Notes under the pieces: model-generated | Seen by the model: only the letters and a program-made list of their open reading frames with translations | Databases searched by the model: none | Told to the model about the DNA's origin: nothing | Assembly: GCA_963805405.1 (NCBI GenBank) | Contig: CAWDUC010000020.1 | Location: 744,001-808,000, forward strand | Reading direction: 5' to 3' | Length of the DNA: 64,000 nucleotides | Source: JAEUMG01 sp963805405 | GTDB taxonomy: Bacteria > Pseudomonadota > Alphaproteobacteria > Rhizobiales > Aestuariivirgaceae | Part shown: positions 10,142 through 18,700 of the stretch, in pieces | How the letters are laid out: each line of letters starts with the position of its first letter | How positions within the stretch are numbered: position 1 is the stretch's first letter | Made by a program: the position numbers and the translations under genes

Positions 10142-11431
10142 TCAGTTCGCGGCGGTCACGGGACCGAGGAATTTCATCGGGTCCATTGCCGTTGCGCCCT
10201 TGCGGACTTCGAAGTGAACCTGCGGGGTCGATACCGAGCCGGTCTGGCCGGCCTTGGCGATGATGTCGCCGCGCTTCACCGCGTCGCCGCGCTTCACGAA
10301 CAATTCCTTATTATGGGCATAGGCGGTCACCCAGCCGCCATCGTGGCGGATCAGGACGAGATTGCCGTAGCCTTTGAGTTCGTTGCCGGCATAAGCAACG
10401 ATGCCACTATCGGAAGCCCGCACGCTGGTGCCCTCGGGCACCGAGATGTTGATGCCTTCGTTGCGAAGACCGTTTGGCTTGGAGCCGAATTCGGAGATGA
10501 CTTTGCCCTTAACCGGCCAGCGCATGCCGGGAAGTCCGGGTTCCGGGGCTGGTTGCGGAGCCGTCGATTCCGCCGTTTGCGCGGCGGGCTCGGAATTGTT
10601 GGCCATCGGAATCTGTTCGGCCGCGCCAGGCTGAGGTTCATCGATGCGCGAAGCATCCTTGGCAGAAGGCATCGACGGCGTGGTGACCGTCGGCGTAACA
10701 GGTTCGGTCATTGCGACGGTCGAACCGCCGCCGGTGCTGCCACCGGCCTGGCCCGGGATCGTGACCATCTGGCCGGAGCGCAGCGTTGCCGAGCGAGACA
10801 AGCCATTCGCGTCGGCGATCGCATAAGGACTGATATTGTACTGGCGGCCGAGCGAGAACAACGTCTCCCCCGCGCGCACGGTGTGCGAGGATCCCGCATT
10901 GGAGGTGCGCTGAGGCGCCGCGTAAGCGGGTTCGGCCTGCGCAACATTGGATTGGAGCTTGGCAAGATCGGCGCGGGTCGGGATGTTTATCATCTGGCCA
11001 GTGCGCACGGCATAGGGAGCCGAGATTGCGTTGGCGGCGGCGAGTTCTCCGACGGTCATGCCATTCGCGCGGGCGACCGAGAAAAGCGTCATGCCCGGTT
11101 CGATGCGAACCTGGCCGCCCGGGTTCGGGTTAATCTGGGTGGTCGCCTGCTGCTGGCGCTGATAATTGTAGCCGTTGCTCGCAAAATTATCGCCGGCGGG
11201 TTTGCTCGGCGAAGATGCGAGCGGCTTCGAGGTGATTGCGCTATCGCTGTTTTTCTCTTCCGCGGGCTCCTTGGGAACCGAGGCCGTATAGACGGGATCG
11301 GAATTCCACGGATTATCGGCGAAACGCTCCATCGAACCGGAGCACGCAGAGAGCAGTACTGCCGCGCCTGCGGTGAGAAGATAGCCGGCTTTCAGCGAAC
11401 CCAGAAAGCTGCGCGAATTGAAAGGACGCAT
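10142..11431 (-). CDS. LysM / degenerate LytM (M23) lipoprotein, NlpD/DipM-like
   Basis: A 429-residue lipoprotein: lipobox LLSAC near residue 29, two LysM peptidoglycan-binding motifs (around PGMTLFSVARANGMTVGE and AGETLFSLGRQYNISPYA), a proline-rich linker, and a C-terminal M23 fold. The zinc ligands are largely lost. The usual HxGxD segment reads NEGINISVPEG, and the usual HLHFE reads QVHFEVR. This matches the NlpD/EnvC-type non-catalytic LytM proteins that activate cell-wall amidases during division. I chose the ATG at 11431 because it gives a clean lipoprotein signal. Amidase activation is inferred from the family. Confidence 0.88.
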   Translation of the reverse strand: MRPFNSRSFLGSLKAGYLLTAGAAVLLSACSGSMERFADNPWNSDPVYTASVPKEPAEEKNSDSAITSKPLASSPSKPAGDNFASNGYNYQRQQQATTQINPNPGGQVRIEPGMTLFSVARANGMTVGELAAANAISAPYAVRTGQMINIPTRADLAKLQSNVAQAEPAYAAPQRTSNAGSSHTVRAGETLFSLGRQYNISPYAIADANGLSRSATLRSGQMVTIPGQAGGSTGGGSTVAMTEPVTPTVTTPSMPSAKDASRIDEPQPGAAEQIPMANNSEPAAQTAESTAPQPAPEPGLPGMRWPVKGKVISEFGSKPNGLRNEGINISVPEGTSVRASDSGIVAYAGNELKGYGNLVLIRHDGGWVTAYAHNKELFVKRGDAVKRGDIIAKAGQTGSVSTPQVHFEVRKGATAMDPMKFLGPVTAAN

Positions 11432-11490
11432 TACCCACGCTCCACAACATACCATGGAGGGACAATGCCCTGTTTAGGTTAAGGGACCGT

Positions 11491-11934
11491 TTATGCTGGG
11501 ATTTTTTGACGAGCGAGGACCTGGTCGACAGCATCCGTCACGGCATCGAAGGTCAAGAGGGTCGAGGCGTGGCGCGCCTTGAAATCACGAACCGGCAAGA
11601 GCGCCTCCAATTCAGCCCATTTACCCGTCGGCGGCGCACCATTCTCCTTGAGCATCTTGTACATCTGCGCGCGGAGATCGCTGAGCTCGGAGGCGGACGA
11701 GCCGACGACGTGGCGCGCCATGATAGACGATGATGCCTGGCCCAACGCGCAAGCCTTGACCTCATGACCGAAGTCGGTAACCAGGTCGCCTTCCATCTTG
11801 ATATCGACAGTCACCTTGGACCCGCATAATCGCGAGTGAGCGACTGCCGTTGCGTCGGGCGCATCAAGCCTATGCAGGCATGGAATATCGGCCGCGAAGG
11901 CCAGTATCCGCTTATTGTAGACTTCGTTGATCAT
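11491..11934 (-). CDS. IscU/NifU-like iron-sulfur cluster scaffold
   Basis: A 147-residue IscU/NifU-N family protein. Two cluster-binding cysteines are visible, in RLCGSKV and VKACALGQA. The third, normally in an Arg-x-x-Cys segment near the C-terminus, is replaced: the sequence reads KARHASTLLTFDAV. This short two-cysteine form is a scaffold-like paralogue seen in alphaproteobacteria rather than a canonical IscU. The start could be the GTG at 11940 or the ATG at 11934; I prefer the ATG, which gives the usual MINEVYNKRIL opening. It is divergent from folE. Confidence 0.8.
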   Translation of the reverse strand: MINEVYNKRILAFAADIPCLHRLDAPDATAVAHSRLCGSKVTVDIKMEGDLVTDFGHEVKACALGQASSSIMARHVVGSSASELSDLRAQMYKMLKENGAPPTGKWAELEALLPVRDFKARHASTLLTFDAVTDAVDQVLARQKIPA

Positions 11935-12036
11935 AGCCACATTCTCAGCCGGTCGGTCTTGGCGGCACAGGTGTCGCCGCCGGTTTGCCGGGCGCCATGG
12001 ACCATGATATGGGGGCTCCGGCGACCTGGGCGCAAG

Positions 12037-12070
12037 TGGGTAAGTGGGACGTGATGAACCCGCTTACCCA
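12037..12070 (+). promoter_or_regulatory. Inverted repeat in folE leader
   Basis: Arms TGGGTAAGTGGG (12037-12048) and CCCGCTTACCCA (12059-12070) pair over 12 positions with one G-U pair and a ten-base loop, about 50 bases upstream of the folE start. There is no good U-run, so it is not an obvious terminator. It could be an operator between the divergent genes or a leader RNA hairpin. Confidence 0.5.
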
Positions 12071-12119
12071 TGTTTATTGTCGTTGAAATGTGGTCTGGCT
12101 CAGGCAGAGAGTTTTGCGA

Positions 12120-12770
12120 ATGGACGCGATTATCAAGAAGCTACCCCTCGACATCGCTGCGGCTGGCCGCAGCCCGGATGTCAAACGTCCCAGCCAGTCC
12201 GAAGCCGAGGCTGCCGTCCGGACCCTGATCGCTTGGGCAGGTGAAGATCCCGACCGCGAAGGCTTGCGCGAGACTCCGAAACGGGTCGTGAAGGCCTATC
12301 GCGAGTTCTTCAGCGGCTATGGAGAAAACCCGATCGAGGCACTCTCCCGCACTTTTGAAGAGGTCGGTGGATATGACGATCTCGTCATGCTGCGTGATAT
12401 CGAATTCAACTCGCATTGCGAACATCACATCGTCCCATTCATCGGTCGGGCGCATGTCGCCTATCTGCCCGGCCACAGCGTCGTCGGCATTTCCAAGCTG
12501 GCGCGGGTTGTCGAGATTTTCGCGCGCCGGATGCAGACACAAGAAACGATGACCGCGCAGATTGCCCAGACTATCGACAAGGCGCTCGAGCCGCGTGGTG
12601 TCGCGGTGTTTATCGAAGCCGTGCATCAGTGCATGTCGCTCCGCGGCGTCAACAAGCGCAATGTCGCGACGATCACCACGCAATTCACCGGCGAGTTCAA
12701 GTCGAACCCGATGCTGCAGGCGCGGTTCATGGAGTTGGTGCGCTCGCCCGGCGGTGGCTTCTCGCTCTGA
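12120..12770 (+). CDS. folE: GTP cyclohydrolase I
   Basis: A 216-residue FolE that converts GTP to dihydroneopterin triphosphate, the first step to folates. The zinc site cysteines and histidine are present in EFNSHCEHH and HQCMSLRG, with the catalytic region AHVAYLPGHSVVGISKLAR between them. I use the ATG at 12120 (MDAIIKKLPLD). The hisI start lies two bases after the stop, so the two are co-transcribed. FolE consuming GTP and HisI acting in histidine synthesis have no direct pathway link, but the pairing is common in this class. Confidence 0.96.
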   Translation: MDAIIKKLPLDIAAAGRSPDVKRPSQSEAEAAVRTLIAWAGEDPDREGLRETPKRVVKAYREFFSGYGENPIEALSRTFEEVGGYDDLVMLRDIEFNSHCEHHIVPFIGRAHVAYLPGHSVVGISKLARVVEIFARRMQTQETMTAQIAQTIDKALEPRGVAVFIEAVHQCMSLRGVNKRNVATITTQFTGEFKSNPMLQARFMELVRSPGGGFSL

Positions 12771-12772
12771 TC

Positions 12773-13180
12773 ATGACGGAGCTCGAGGAAACCCGCGAGT
12801 TCCGCCCCCGCTTCGATGAGCACGGGTTAATCGGCGCGATCGTCACGAGCGTGTCCGACAATGCCGTTCTTATGTTTGCCTATATGGACGATGAAGCCTT
12901 GCGGCTGACGCGCGTGACGGGCATGGCGCATTTTTGGAGCCGATCTCGCGGCCGGCTGTGGAAGAAAGGCGAAACATCAGGCGAAACATTGCGTGTCGTC
13001 GATATTCTCGTCGACTGCGACCAGGATGTGCTTCTGGTCAAGGTCGAGCCACAAGGCCGTGGCGCTGCGTGCCACACCGGGCGCCGCAGTTGCTTCTATC
13101 GCCGTCTTGACGGCGGAGAACTCGAATTCACTGACAACGCGCCGGTCTTCGATCCGGCCCAAGTTTACAAACCAGCCTAG
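12773..13180 (+). CDS. hisI: Phosphoribosyl-AMP cyclohydrolase
   Basis: A 135-residue monofunctional HisI that opens the adenine ring of phosphoribosyl-AMP in histidine biosynthesis. Motifs include FAYMDDEALRLT, FWSRSRGRLWKKGETSG, the VDCDQDVLLVKV metal-binding segment and ACHTGRRSCFYR. There is no HisE domain, so pyrophosphohydrolase activity must be encoded elsewhere. It starts two bases after folE and the patatin gene starts two bases after its stop, suggesting a three-gene operon. Confidence 0.95.
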   Translation: MTELEETREFRPRFDEHGLIGAIVTSVSDNAVLMFAYMDDEALRLTRVTGMAHFWSRSRGRLWKKGETSGETLRVVDILVDCDQDVLLVKVEPQGRGAACHTGRRSCFYRRLDGGELEFTDNAPVFDPAQVYKPA

Positions 13181-13181
13181 T

Positions 13182-14027
13182 ATGGCACGCGGCGGACGCC
13201 TGCCCCCCATCGGCCTGGCACTCGGCGCGGGTGCGGCGCGCGGCTGGGCGCATATCGGCGTTCTCGATCGTCTAACAGAGCTCGGCGTTGTCCCTGCAGT
13301 GATCGCCGGCTCATCGGTGGGAGCACTCGCGGGCGGCCTTTATGCGGGCGGACGGCTTGGGGCACTCAAGGAATTCGCGCTTGGCATCACGCGACGGCGC
13401 ATGTTCTCCTTGCTCGACCTTTCCTGGCAGGGCTCGGGAGTAATTGCCGGTGAAAAACTTCGCGAGCTGCTGGACGAACAACTCGGCGAGAGGACTTTTG
13501 CGGATCTTTCGATCCCGTTCATCTCGATCGCCACCGATTATGCGACTGGACACGAATTGTGGTTGCGCGACGGACGCCTCGTGCCGGCAATTCGCGCTTC
13601 CTATGCGCTTCCCGGAATTTTTCGCCCGGTCGAGGTCGCCGGGCAGTGGCTGATCGATGGCGGGGTGGTCAATCCGATCCCGGTCACGGCCTGCCGCGCT
13701 CTCGGCGCGCGTATCGTCATCGCGGTGACGCTTGGTCCCGATTCTGCTTCAGGTACTGTCATCCAGAATCCGCAATCTGGATCGGGAGCCCCCGAGGGCA
13801 ATGGCGCACCGGCCCTCAAGGCGGTGCTGGTTGCCGCCTTCAACATCACGCAAGATCGCTTGTCGCGATCACGCCTAGCCGGCGATCCACCGGATCTCCT
13901 GATACAACCGCGGACACCCGATATCGGCATATTCGATTTCGACAAAGCGCCAGAGGCAATCGCCGCCGGCCGCGAAGCGGTGGACCGCGTCCTTACGGAT
14001 TTCGAGCGCCTGCTCCGCTTGATGTGA
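13182..14027 (+). CDS. Patatin-like phospholipase
   Basis: A 281-residue patatin-family lipid acyl hydrolase. The oxyanion loop is GAGAARGWAHIGVL, the nucleophile elbow GSSVG (residues about 42-46), and the catalytic Asp lies in the DGG of WLIDGGVVNPIP. No signal peptide is visible, so it is probably cytoplasmic or peripherally membrane-bound, of the RssA type. The ATG at 13182 follows the hisI stop by one base. Substrate preference cannot be read from the sequence. Confidence 0.92.
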   Translation: MARGGRLPPIGLALGAGAARGWAHIGVLDRLTELGVVPAVIAGSSVGALAGGLYAGGRLGALKEFALGITRRRMFSLLDLSWQGSGVIAGEKLRELLDEQLGERTFADLSIPFISIATDYATGHELWLRDGRLVPAIRASYALPGIFRPVEVAGQWLIDGGVVNPIPVTACRALGARIVIAVTLGPDSASGTVIQNPQSGSGAPEGNGAPALKAVLVAAFNITQDRLSRSRLAGDPPDLLIQPRTPDIGIFDFDKAPEAIAAGREAVDRVLTDFERLLRLM

Positions 14028-14029
14028 GT

Positions 14030-14464
14030 TCAGCCAGCCGTGGCGATGTAGCTCTTCATGTCTTCGGCTTCGCGCTCAATTGCCTCGATGCGGAATTTCA
14101 CCACATCGCCGATGGAGATCATCCCGGCAAGGCGACCGCCTTCGACCACCGGCAAATGCCTGATGCGATGAGCTGTCATGACCGCCATCAGCTCAACTTC
14201 CGAATCGGCCAGACCACAGGTGCGTACATCGCTGGTCATCACCACACTTGCAGCAAGGTCCAAAGCCCCTGCTCCGTTGCGCGCAAGTGCGCGAACGACG
14301 TCACGCTCAGATACGATGCCGGCAATCTCCCCCTTTGCATCGGTGATAACCACCGAGCCGATGCGCTTGTCGGCGAGGCCTTTGGCGATCGTCTCAAGCT
14401 TGTCCGACGCCATGGCGGTATGTACCGCCCGGCCCTTAGTCGAGAGGATCTGCGCGACTGACAT
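14030..14464 (-). CDS. CBS-domain-pair protein
   Basis: A 144-residue protein made of two CBS motifs (IGSVVITDAKGEIAGIVSER, then HLPVVEGGRLAGMISIGDV). CBS pairs usually bind adenine nucleotides and sense energy state; free-standing versions regulate partner enzymes not identifiable here. The ATG at 14464 (MSVAQILSTKG) fits family length. It converges on the patatin gene with two bases between stops. Confidence 0.9.
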   Translation of the reverse strand: MSVAQILSTKGRAVHTAMASDKLETIAKGLADKRIGSVVITDAKGEIAGIVSERDVVRALARNGAGALDLAASVVMTSDVRTCGLADSEVELMAVMTAHRIRHLPVVEGGRLAGMISIGDVVKFRIEAIEREAEDMKSYIATAG

Positions 14465-14543
14465 ACTGCACCCTCCGTTCTCCCGGCCCGGGAAGACCAT
14501 ATCACAGAAAACAGGCCATTCACACTGGCGAAGCCCTTAACGG

Positions 14544-15245
14544 CTACCGGAGCATTGGTTGTGCGCGAGGCATCACGACGTAAAATCCGACAAGTCCAAG
14601 TATGAAGCCGCCGATATGGGCCTCCCAGGCGATCTGCAATCCTTCGTACGCGCCAGCGGTCATGTCGGCGGACCCAGTAATCAGGGTGATGGCCAGCCAA
14701 ATCCCCATGAAGATCAGAGCCGAGCGGCTCCGCAGCATCTCACCGGGTGACAGGTACCGATTGGGCGAAGCCGCGCCGTACAGGATCGGCACCGATGCCG
14801 CCAGCAAGCCAGAGACCGAGCCAGAGGCACCGATCAGGTTGATATCCTGACCCCAATGCATGATCAGGCTTGCGAGCGAACCGCCAAAGGCGCCTGCGCC
14901 GCATACCGTGAGGAAACGCCATGGACCGCCAAGCCTCGCGACGGGTGTGCCGAAAACCAGAAGCCAAAGACAGTTAAGCCCCACGTGCATCCAATCGGCG
15001 TGCAGCAGCGCGTAGGTCAGAAAGCTCCAGTATTGCGAGCCCGCAAGCATGGCGATCGGCGTGTTCGGGAGCCAGCGCAACGGATTGAAGCCAAAGACCG
15101 CAACGCTCCAGACCTGCCAATCCTCGCCCAGCAAGACGAGCACGAGATGAATCGCCAGCAGCAGCGCGATCAGACCGAGCACGACGGGAGGAGAGTTAAT
15201 GATTTTCTGGCCGGGTTTCCCGGCGGGAGTGCTTCGCATGTCCAT
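14544..15245 (-). CDS. Rhomboid family intramembrane serine protease
   Basis: A 233-residue polytopic membrane protein with six predicted helices. The catalytic Ser is in GASGSVSG and the catalytic His in AHIGGFILG, the rhomboid dyad; the HxxxN segment HVGLNCLWLL is also present. Start chosen at ATG 15245, preceded by a strong AAGGAGGGG ribosome site; a longer in-frame extension upstream looks non-coding. It would cut transmembrane substrates within the inner membrane. Confidence 0.92.
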   Translation of the reverse strand: MDMRSTPAGKPGQKIINSPPVVLGLIALLLAIHLVLVLLGEDWQVWSVAVFGFNPLRWLPNTPIAMLAGSQYWSFLTYALLHADWMHVGLNCLWLLVFGTPVARLGGPWRFLTVCGAGAFGGSLASLIMHWGQDINLIGASGSVSGLLAASVPILYGAASPNRYLSPGEMLRSRSALIFMGIWLAITLITGSADMTAGAYEGLQIAWEAHIGGFILGLVGFYVVMPRAQPMLR

Positions 15246-15323
15246 CGTCCCCTCCTTAGCCTTTGGCATGGGCTCTGCAAACCTCGGGGGCGAGTTCTGG
15301 ATTGGTACAGGAGCCTTTTGATC

Positions 15324-15938
15324 GTGCGAGACTTGGCGAGCGAGACAAATATCATCACAAAGCCGCCCGGCGACGCGCTTCACCCCGGTTCGCGAGCTAT
15401 TTTTAGGCATTGGGAAGCGATCCGCGGGGAATCTCCGGCTCCCCACAGGGGTGACGTGGAATTGCGCCAGTTAGGGCAATTCGTTTCCTGGTTATTTATC
15501 ATGGAGCGGTCAACCCGCAGCGGCGGCTATGTTTGGCGGTTGGCGGGCTCTAAAGTGTGCGAATTGTGGCGGCGCGAGTTAACAGGCTCGGAGGTCCTGA
15601 CGGGTTGGGATCGTTTCGAGCTTGAAACGATCGAGCGCTTGCTCGATGGAGTCAGCAAGGATCTTCAGCCCTGCGCGCTGAGATTTACTCTAACGACTTC
15701 CCTCGATCAGATAATCGACGTCGAAATCATCGCCCTCCCGTTGCGCGCCCGCGACGGCTCGATCCAGATTTTCGGCGGCGCGCTGCCGTTCAGGGACGCA
15801 GAAGCGCTCGGTTGCGAACGGATCGTCAGCATCGAACTCACGTCGGCACGCACGATTTGGACGGAACCGGTTCCCGGGGGGCACCTTGACCGCCGCGTCA
15901 GGGCCCCGCTGCGTCTTGTGTCGGGCGGCGGCAACTAA
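15324..15938 (+). CDS. PAS_5 (alphaproteobacterial PAS-domain) protein
   Basis: A 204-residue protein of the PAS_5 family, made almost wholly of one PAS-like domain: IFRHWEAIRGES, then YVWRLAGSKV and CELWRRELTGSEVL, the stretch that normally holds the RxxGT and LTG motifs. Start is a GTG at 15324 behind an AGGAG site. These short proteins are widespread in alphaproteobacteria and of unknown ligand and partner. It is divergent from the rhomboid gene and followed, 124 bases on, by the PilZ gene. Confidence 0.8.
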   Translation: MRDLASETNIITKPPGDALHPGSRAIFRHWEAIRGESPAPHRGDVELRQLGQFVSWLFIMERSTRSGGYVWRLAGSKVCELWRRELTGSEVLTGWDRFELETIERLLDGVSKDLQPCALRFTLTTSLDQIIDVEIIALPLRARDGSIQIFGGALPFRDAEALGCERIVSIELTSARTIWTEPVPGGHLDRRVRAPLRLVSGGGN

Positions 15939-16062
15939 TCAAACCTCGCCGGCTCGGTTAACTTAATCTTCAATCGCCGGGAATTACTCTACGTTTGTCG
16001 GTACCCATCAGGGCCGGCTTCGCAGTAAATTAGAAGCGGGAAATGGCGCCTCGAGATCTGTC

Positions 16063-16665
16063 ATGAAAGCGTCTACGGCTGCCTCCGTCTCCTCCGACAC
16101 GCGTAATTCGCAAACGAGTTCCGGCCGTGGCGTGATGTTCGGCCGCTTCATGCTGCCGGACATGACCGAGCATCCTTGCCAAGTTGCCAATCTAACCGTC
16201 GAAGGCGCGATCTTCCTGACCGATCAGGTTCCAGGCGGCGGGCAGCAGATCGTTGCCTATATTGACGACGTTGGAAGGGTCGAGGCCATCACAGCGGACC
16301 GGGTTCCCGGTGGCTTCCGGGTTTTGTTTTCCCTGAGCGGTGGCCGGCGGGACAGATTCATCTCGCGCCTTGCCTGGCTGGCCGGCCGGAACGCCAAGAC
16401 CGCCGAATCCCGCCGTCATGCCCGCTACGAGCCGAAGGACGCAAAATCCGCGATCACCCTTCCCGACGGTCGGGTTTATTCTTGCGAAGTCGTTGACATC
16501 TCGCTGTCCGGCGCAGCGATCAAGGTCGATATCGTTCCGAGCATCGGAACCCATATCACGCTCGGAAAGATGCGTGGCCGTGTCGTACGCTATCATCCAA
16601 CCGGAATCGCGATCGAATTCCTGCGCCCCCTAGACCAGACGCAATTGAGCGATCAGGTCGCTTAA
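16063..16665 (+). CDS. Tandem PilZ-domain protein
   Basis: A 200-residue protein with two PilZ domains. The C-terminal one carries a cyclic di-GMP-binding signature: an Arg cluster ESRRHARYEP followed by VVDISLSGAAIKV, matching RxxxR...D/NxSxxG. The N-terminal copy (ANLTVEGAIFL) is degenerate and lacks the arginine motif. It is probably a c-di-GMP effector or regulator. No partner gene is adjacent that would reveal the target process. Confidence 0.88.
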   Translation: MKASTAASVSSDTRNSQTSSGRGVMFGRFMLPDMTEHPCQVANLTVEGAIFLTDQVPGGGQQIVAYIDDVGRVEAITADRVPGGFRVLFSLSGGRRDRFISRLAWLAGRNAKTAESRRHARYEPKDAKSAITLPDGRVYSCEVVDISLSGAAIKVDIVPSIGTHITLGKMRGRVVRYHPTGIAIEFLRPLDQTQLSDQVA

Positions 16666-16700
16666 GACCTCCTATTTCCTACCAAGATCTGACTGATCTG

Positions 16701-16716
16701 CCCCGTTTCCACGGGG
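16701..16716 (+). terminator. Small hairpin after PilZ gene
   Basis: Perfect six-base arms CCCCGT and ACGGGG with a TTCC loop lie 36 bases past the PilZ stop. No strong U-run follows, so termination is uncertain. Confidence 0.35.
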
Positions 16717-16858
16717 TCTGACGGCTGTTTGGTTAACGAGCGGTCGCCAATGTATTGATGAATTCTCTATTCATTTCATCAACTTAGCGCTCGCGCCTGA
16801 ACGCGATCTCAAAGTCTCTCGATTATCGTGAGCCTCAATAAGGGAATGGGGCGTCATA

Positions 16859-17494
16859 ATGAAAAAGAAGATTTTGGCAGGAGCGATCCTGTGTGGATGG
16901 TTGTGCTGGCTGGCACCTGCGTCCGCGGTTGAATCGAACATCGAGAAGTCCAACGCAGCGCGCGAATACGGCAAAACGCTTGCGCCGGTAGGGTTTGTTA
17001 GCTTCTGCGCGCGTACTCCCGAAGAGTGCCGGCCAACAGGAAGCCGCACCAAGCGCATCGAGTTGACACCCGAACGTTGGAACCTGCTTTATCAGGTCAA
17101 TACCTACGTCAACAGCCGCATTGCGCCGGTCAGCGACCAGGAACTCTACGGGCAGCCGGAATTCTGGACCTATCCGACCGATGCCGGCGATTGCGAAGAC
17201 TATCTGCTGCTCAAGAAGCGCTATCTTGAGCGCCTGGGCTTTCCGGCCTCGACCTTGCGCATCACCGTCGTTCTCGACGAGCACAGGCAAGGTCATGCCG
17301 TCCTCACCGTCACTGCCGATACCGGCGACTACGTTCTCGACAACCGTCGCGACGACATCCGCCGATGGAGCGATACCCGCTACCAGTTCCTGAAGCGTCA
17401 GTCGGCCCAGAATCCGATGGAATGGGTTGCGCTTACCAAACAGGCGACGACAGCGAGCGGCTTTGTTGCCGGAAAGAGCCGCGCAGGCGATTAA
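16859..17494 (+). CDS. Transglutaminase-like cysteine peptidase (BTLCP/LapG-like)
   Basis: A 211-residue secreted protein with an N-terminal signal peptide ending in PASA. It belongs to the BTLCP family that includes LapG, a periplasmic peptidase that releases surface adhesins. The catalytic triad is visible: Cys in GDCEDYLLLKK, His in QGHAVLTV, Asp in VLDNRR. LapG activity is normally controlled by the c-di-GMP receptor LapD. A tandem PilZ gene lies just upstream, but no LapD or LapA homologue is in the window. The substrate is therefore unknown. Confidence 0.9.
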   Translation: MKKKILAGAILCGWLCWLAPASAVESNIEKSNAAREYGKTLAPVGFVSFCARTPEECRPTGSRTKRIELTPERWNLLYQVNTYVNSRIAPVSDQELYGQPEFWTYPTDAGDCEDYLLLKKRYLERLGFPASTLRITVVLDEHRQGHAVLTVTADTGDYVLDNRRDDIRRWSDTRYQFLKRQSAQNPMEWVALTKQATTASGFVAGKSRAGD

Positions 17495-17573
17495 GCGACA
17501 AGCCAGATCGCAAGATTTCCGAGAAAGATCCGGTCGGCGTCCCTCTCCCCATCCCCACCAGACCGGGTCCAGG

Positions 17574-17612
17574 AGCCGGCTCTGTCCCACCCAGAGCCGG
17601 CTTCGCATTTTT
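17574..17612 (+). terminator. Rho-independent terminator after cysteine peptidase gene
   Basis: Perfect ten-base arms AGCCGGCTCT (17574-17583) and AGAGCCGGCT (17593-17602) with a nine-base loop, followed by TCGCATTTTT. It separates the peptidase gene from the agmatine deiminase gene. Confidence 0.85.
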
Positions 17613-17650
17613 CAGTGAGCGCTGTCGCTGCAGTCGCTATGGTGGCCGGA

Positions 17651-18700
17651 ATGGCGAGCCTGAAAGAGCAAGGCTTCTACATGCCCGGCGAGTGGCATCC
17701 GCATCGCCGATGCTGGATGGCCTGGCCAAGCAATGAAGCTGGCTACTGCGGGAGATTCGCAGAAGCCAGAATGGCTTCCGTGAGGGTTGCGCGCTCGATT
17801 TCGCAGTTCGAGCCGGTGACGATGATTGCGAACGAAGCGGATGTTGCCGCAGCAAGAGCACTTTGCGGCGGTGGGATCAACGTCGAGCCCGCGCCAATCG
17901 ATGATGGTTGGTTAAGAGATAATGGCCCGAGTTTCGTCATCAATCCCGACGGCCGGCTCGCAGGCGTGAGTTGGGGCTTCAATGGCTGGGGTTGCAAGGC
18001 AGGAATACCCTTCGAGCGCGACCAAGCGGTAAGCCGGCTAATTCTCGAACGGGAGAGAATCGACTGTATCGAAGCGCCGCTTATCCTTGAAGGCGGTTCG
18101 TTCCATGTCGATGGTGAAGGAACGTTGCTGACCACTGAACAGTGCTTGCTCAATCGCAACCGGAACCCGCATTTGTCGCGGCGCGAAGTTGAATTGCACC
18201 TCGAGAATTTCCTCGGAGTCGACACAATAATCTGGTTGAAGCAGGGTTTAGTCGACGACATCACTGACGGCCATATCGATCTGCTCGCCGCTTTCGTGTC
18301 GCCAGGGATCGTACTTGCACTCTCCTGCGAAGATCCCGCCGATTCGAACTACAAAGCGATCGCTACCAACCTGGAAATTCTGCGGTCTGCCAAAGACGCG
18401 CGCGGACGTTCATTCGAGGTAATCGAAGTCCCACAACCGCCGGCGGCTTACAACGAGGCAACCGGAACGCGCCTGGGATTATCGCATCTCAACTTCTACC
18501 TCGCGAATGGGGCCGTTATTTTGCCGGCGTTCGGCGAAGAGAAATCCGACGCTAGGGCCGCACATCTTTTTCGCGAGGTGTTCAAAGACCTAAAAGTTGT
18601 TCAGGTCGACGCGCGAGACCTGCTTTATGCAGGTGGCAACATCCATTGCATCACGCAGCAAGAACCGCTGGCATCGGTGACAGAGCGATCGGCTCGTTAA
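17651..18700 (+). CDS. aguA: Agmatine deiminase
   Basis: A 349-residue peptidylarginine-deiminase-type hydrolase that converts agmatine to N-carbamoylputrescine and ammonia. Family motifs are present: MAWPSNEAGY, DDGWLRDNGPSFV, LEGGSFHVDGEGTLL, DDITDGHIDLLAAFV and the C-terminal catalytic-Cys segment GGNIHCITQQEP. The start could be at 17639 or 17651; I take 17651 (MASLKEQGFYMPGEW), which fits family length. The next enzyme, AguB, is not in the window. A polyamine-type importer and an SpuC-like aminotransferase elsewhere in the window fit a polyamine theme. Confidence 0.93.
   Translation: MASLKEQGFYMPGEWHPHRRCWMAWPSNEAGYCGRFAEARMASVRVARSISQFEPVTMIANEADVAAARALCGGGINVEPAPIDDGWLRDNGPSFVINPDGRLAGVSWGFNGWGCKAGIPFERDQAVSRLILERERIDCIEAPLILEGGSFHVDGEGTLLTTEQCLLNRNRNPHLSRREVELHLENFLGVDTIIWLKQGLVDDITDGHIDLLAAFVSPGIVLALSCEDPADSNYKAIATNLEILRSAKDARGRSFEVIEVPQPPAAYNEATGTRLGLSHLNFYLANGAVILPAFGEEKSDARAAHLFREVFKDLKVVQVDARDLLYAGGNIHCITQQEPLASVTERSAR

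Noticed and set aside
9947..11482. A 511-codon open frame antisense to the LysM/LytM gene
   Set aside because: It is the Arg/Gly-rich shadow of a clearly coding minus-strand gene and has no recognisable domain.
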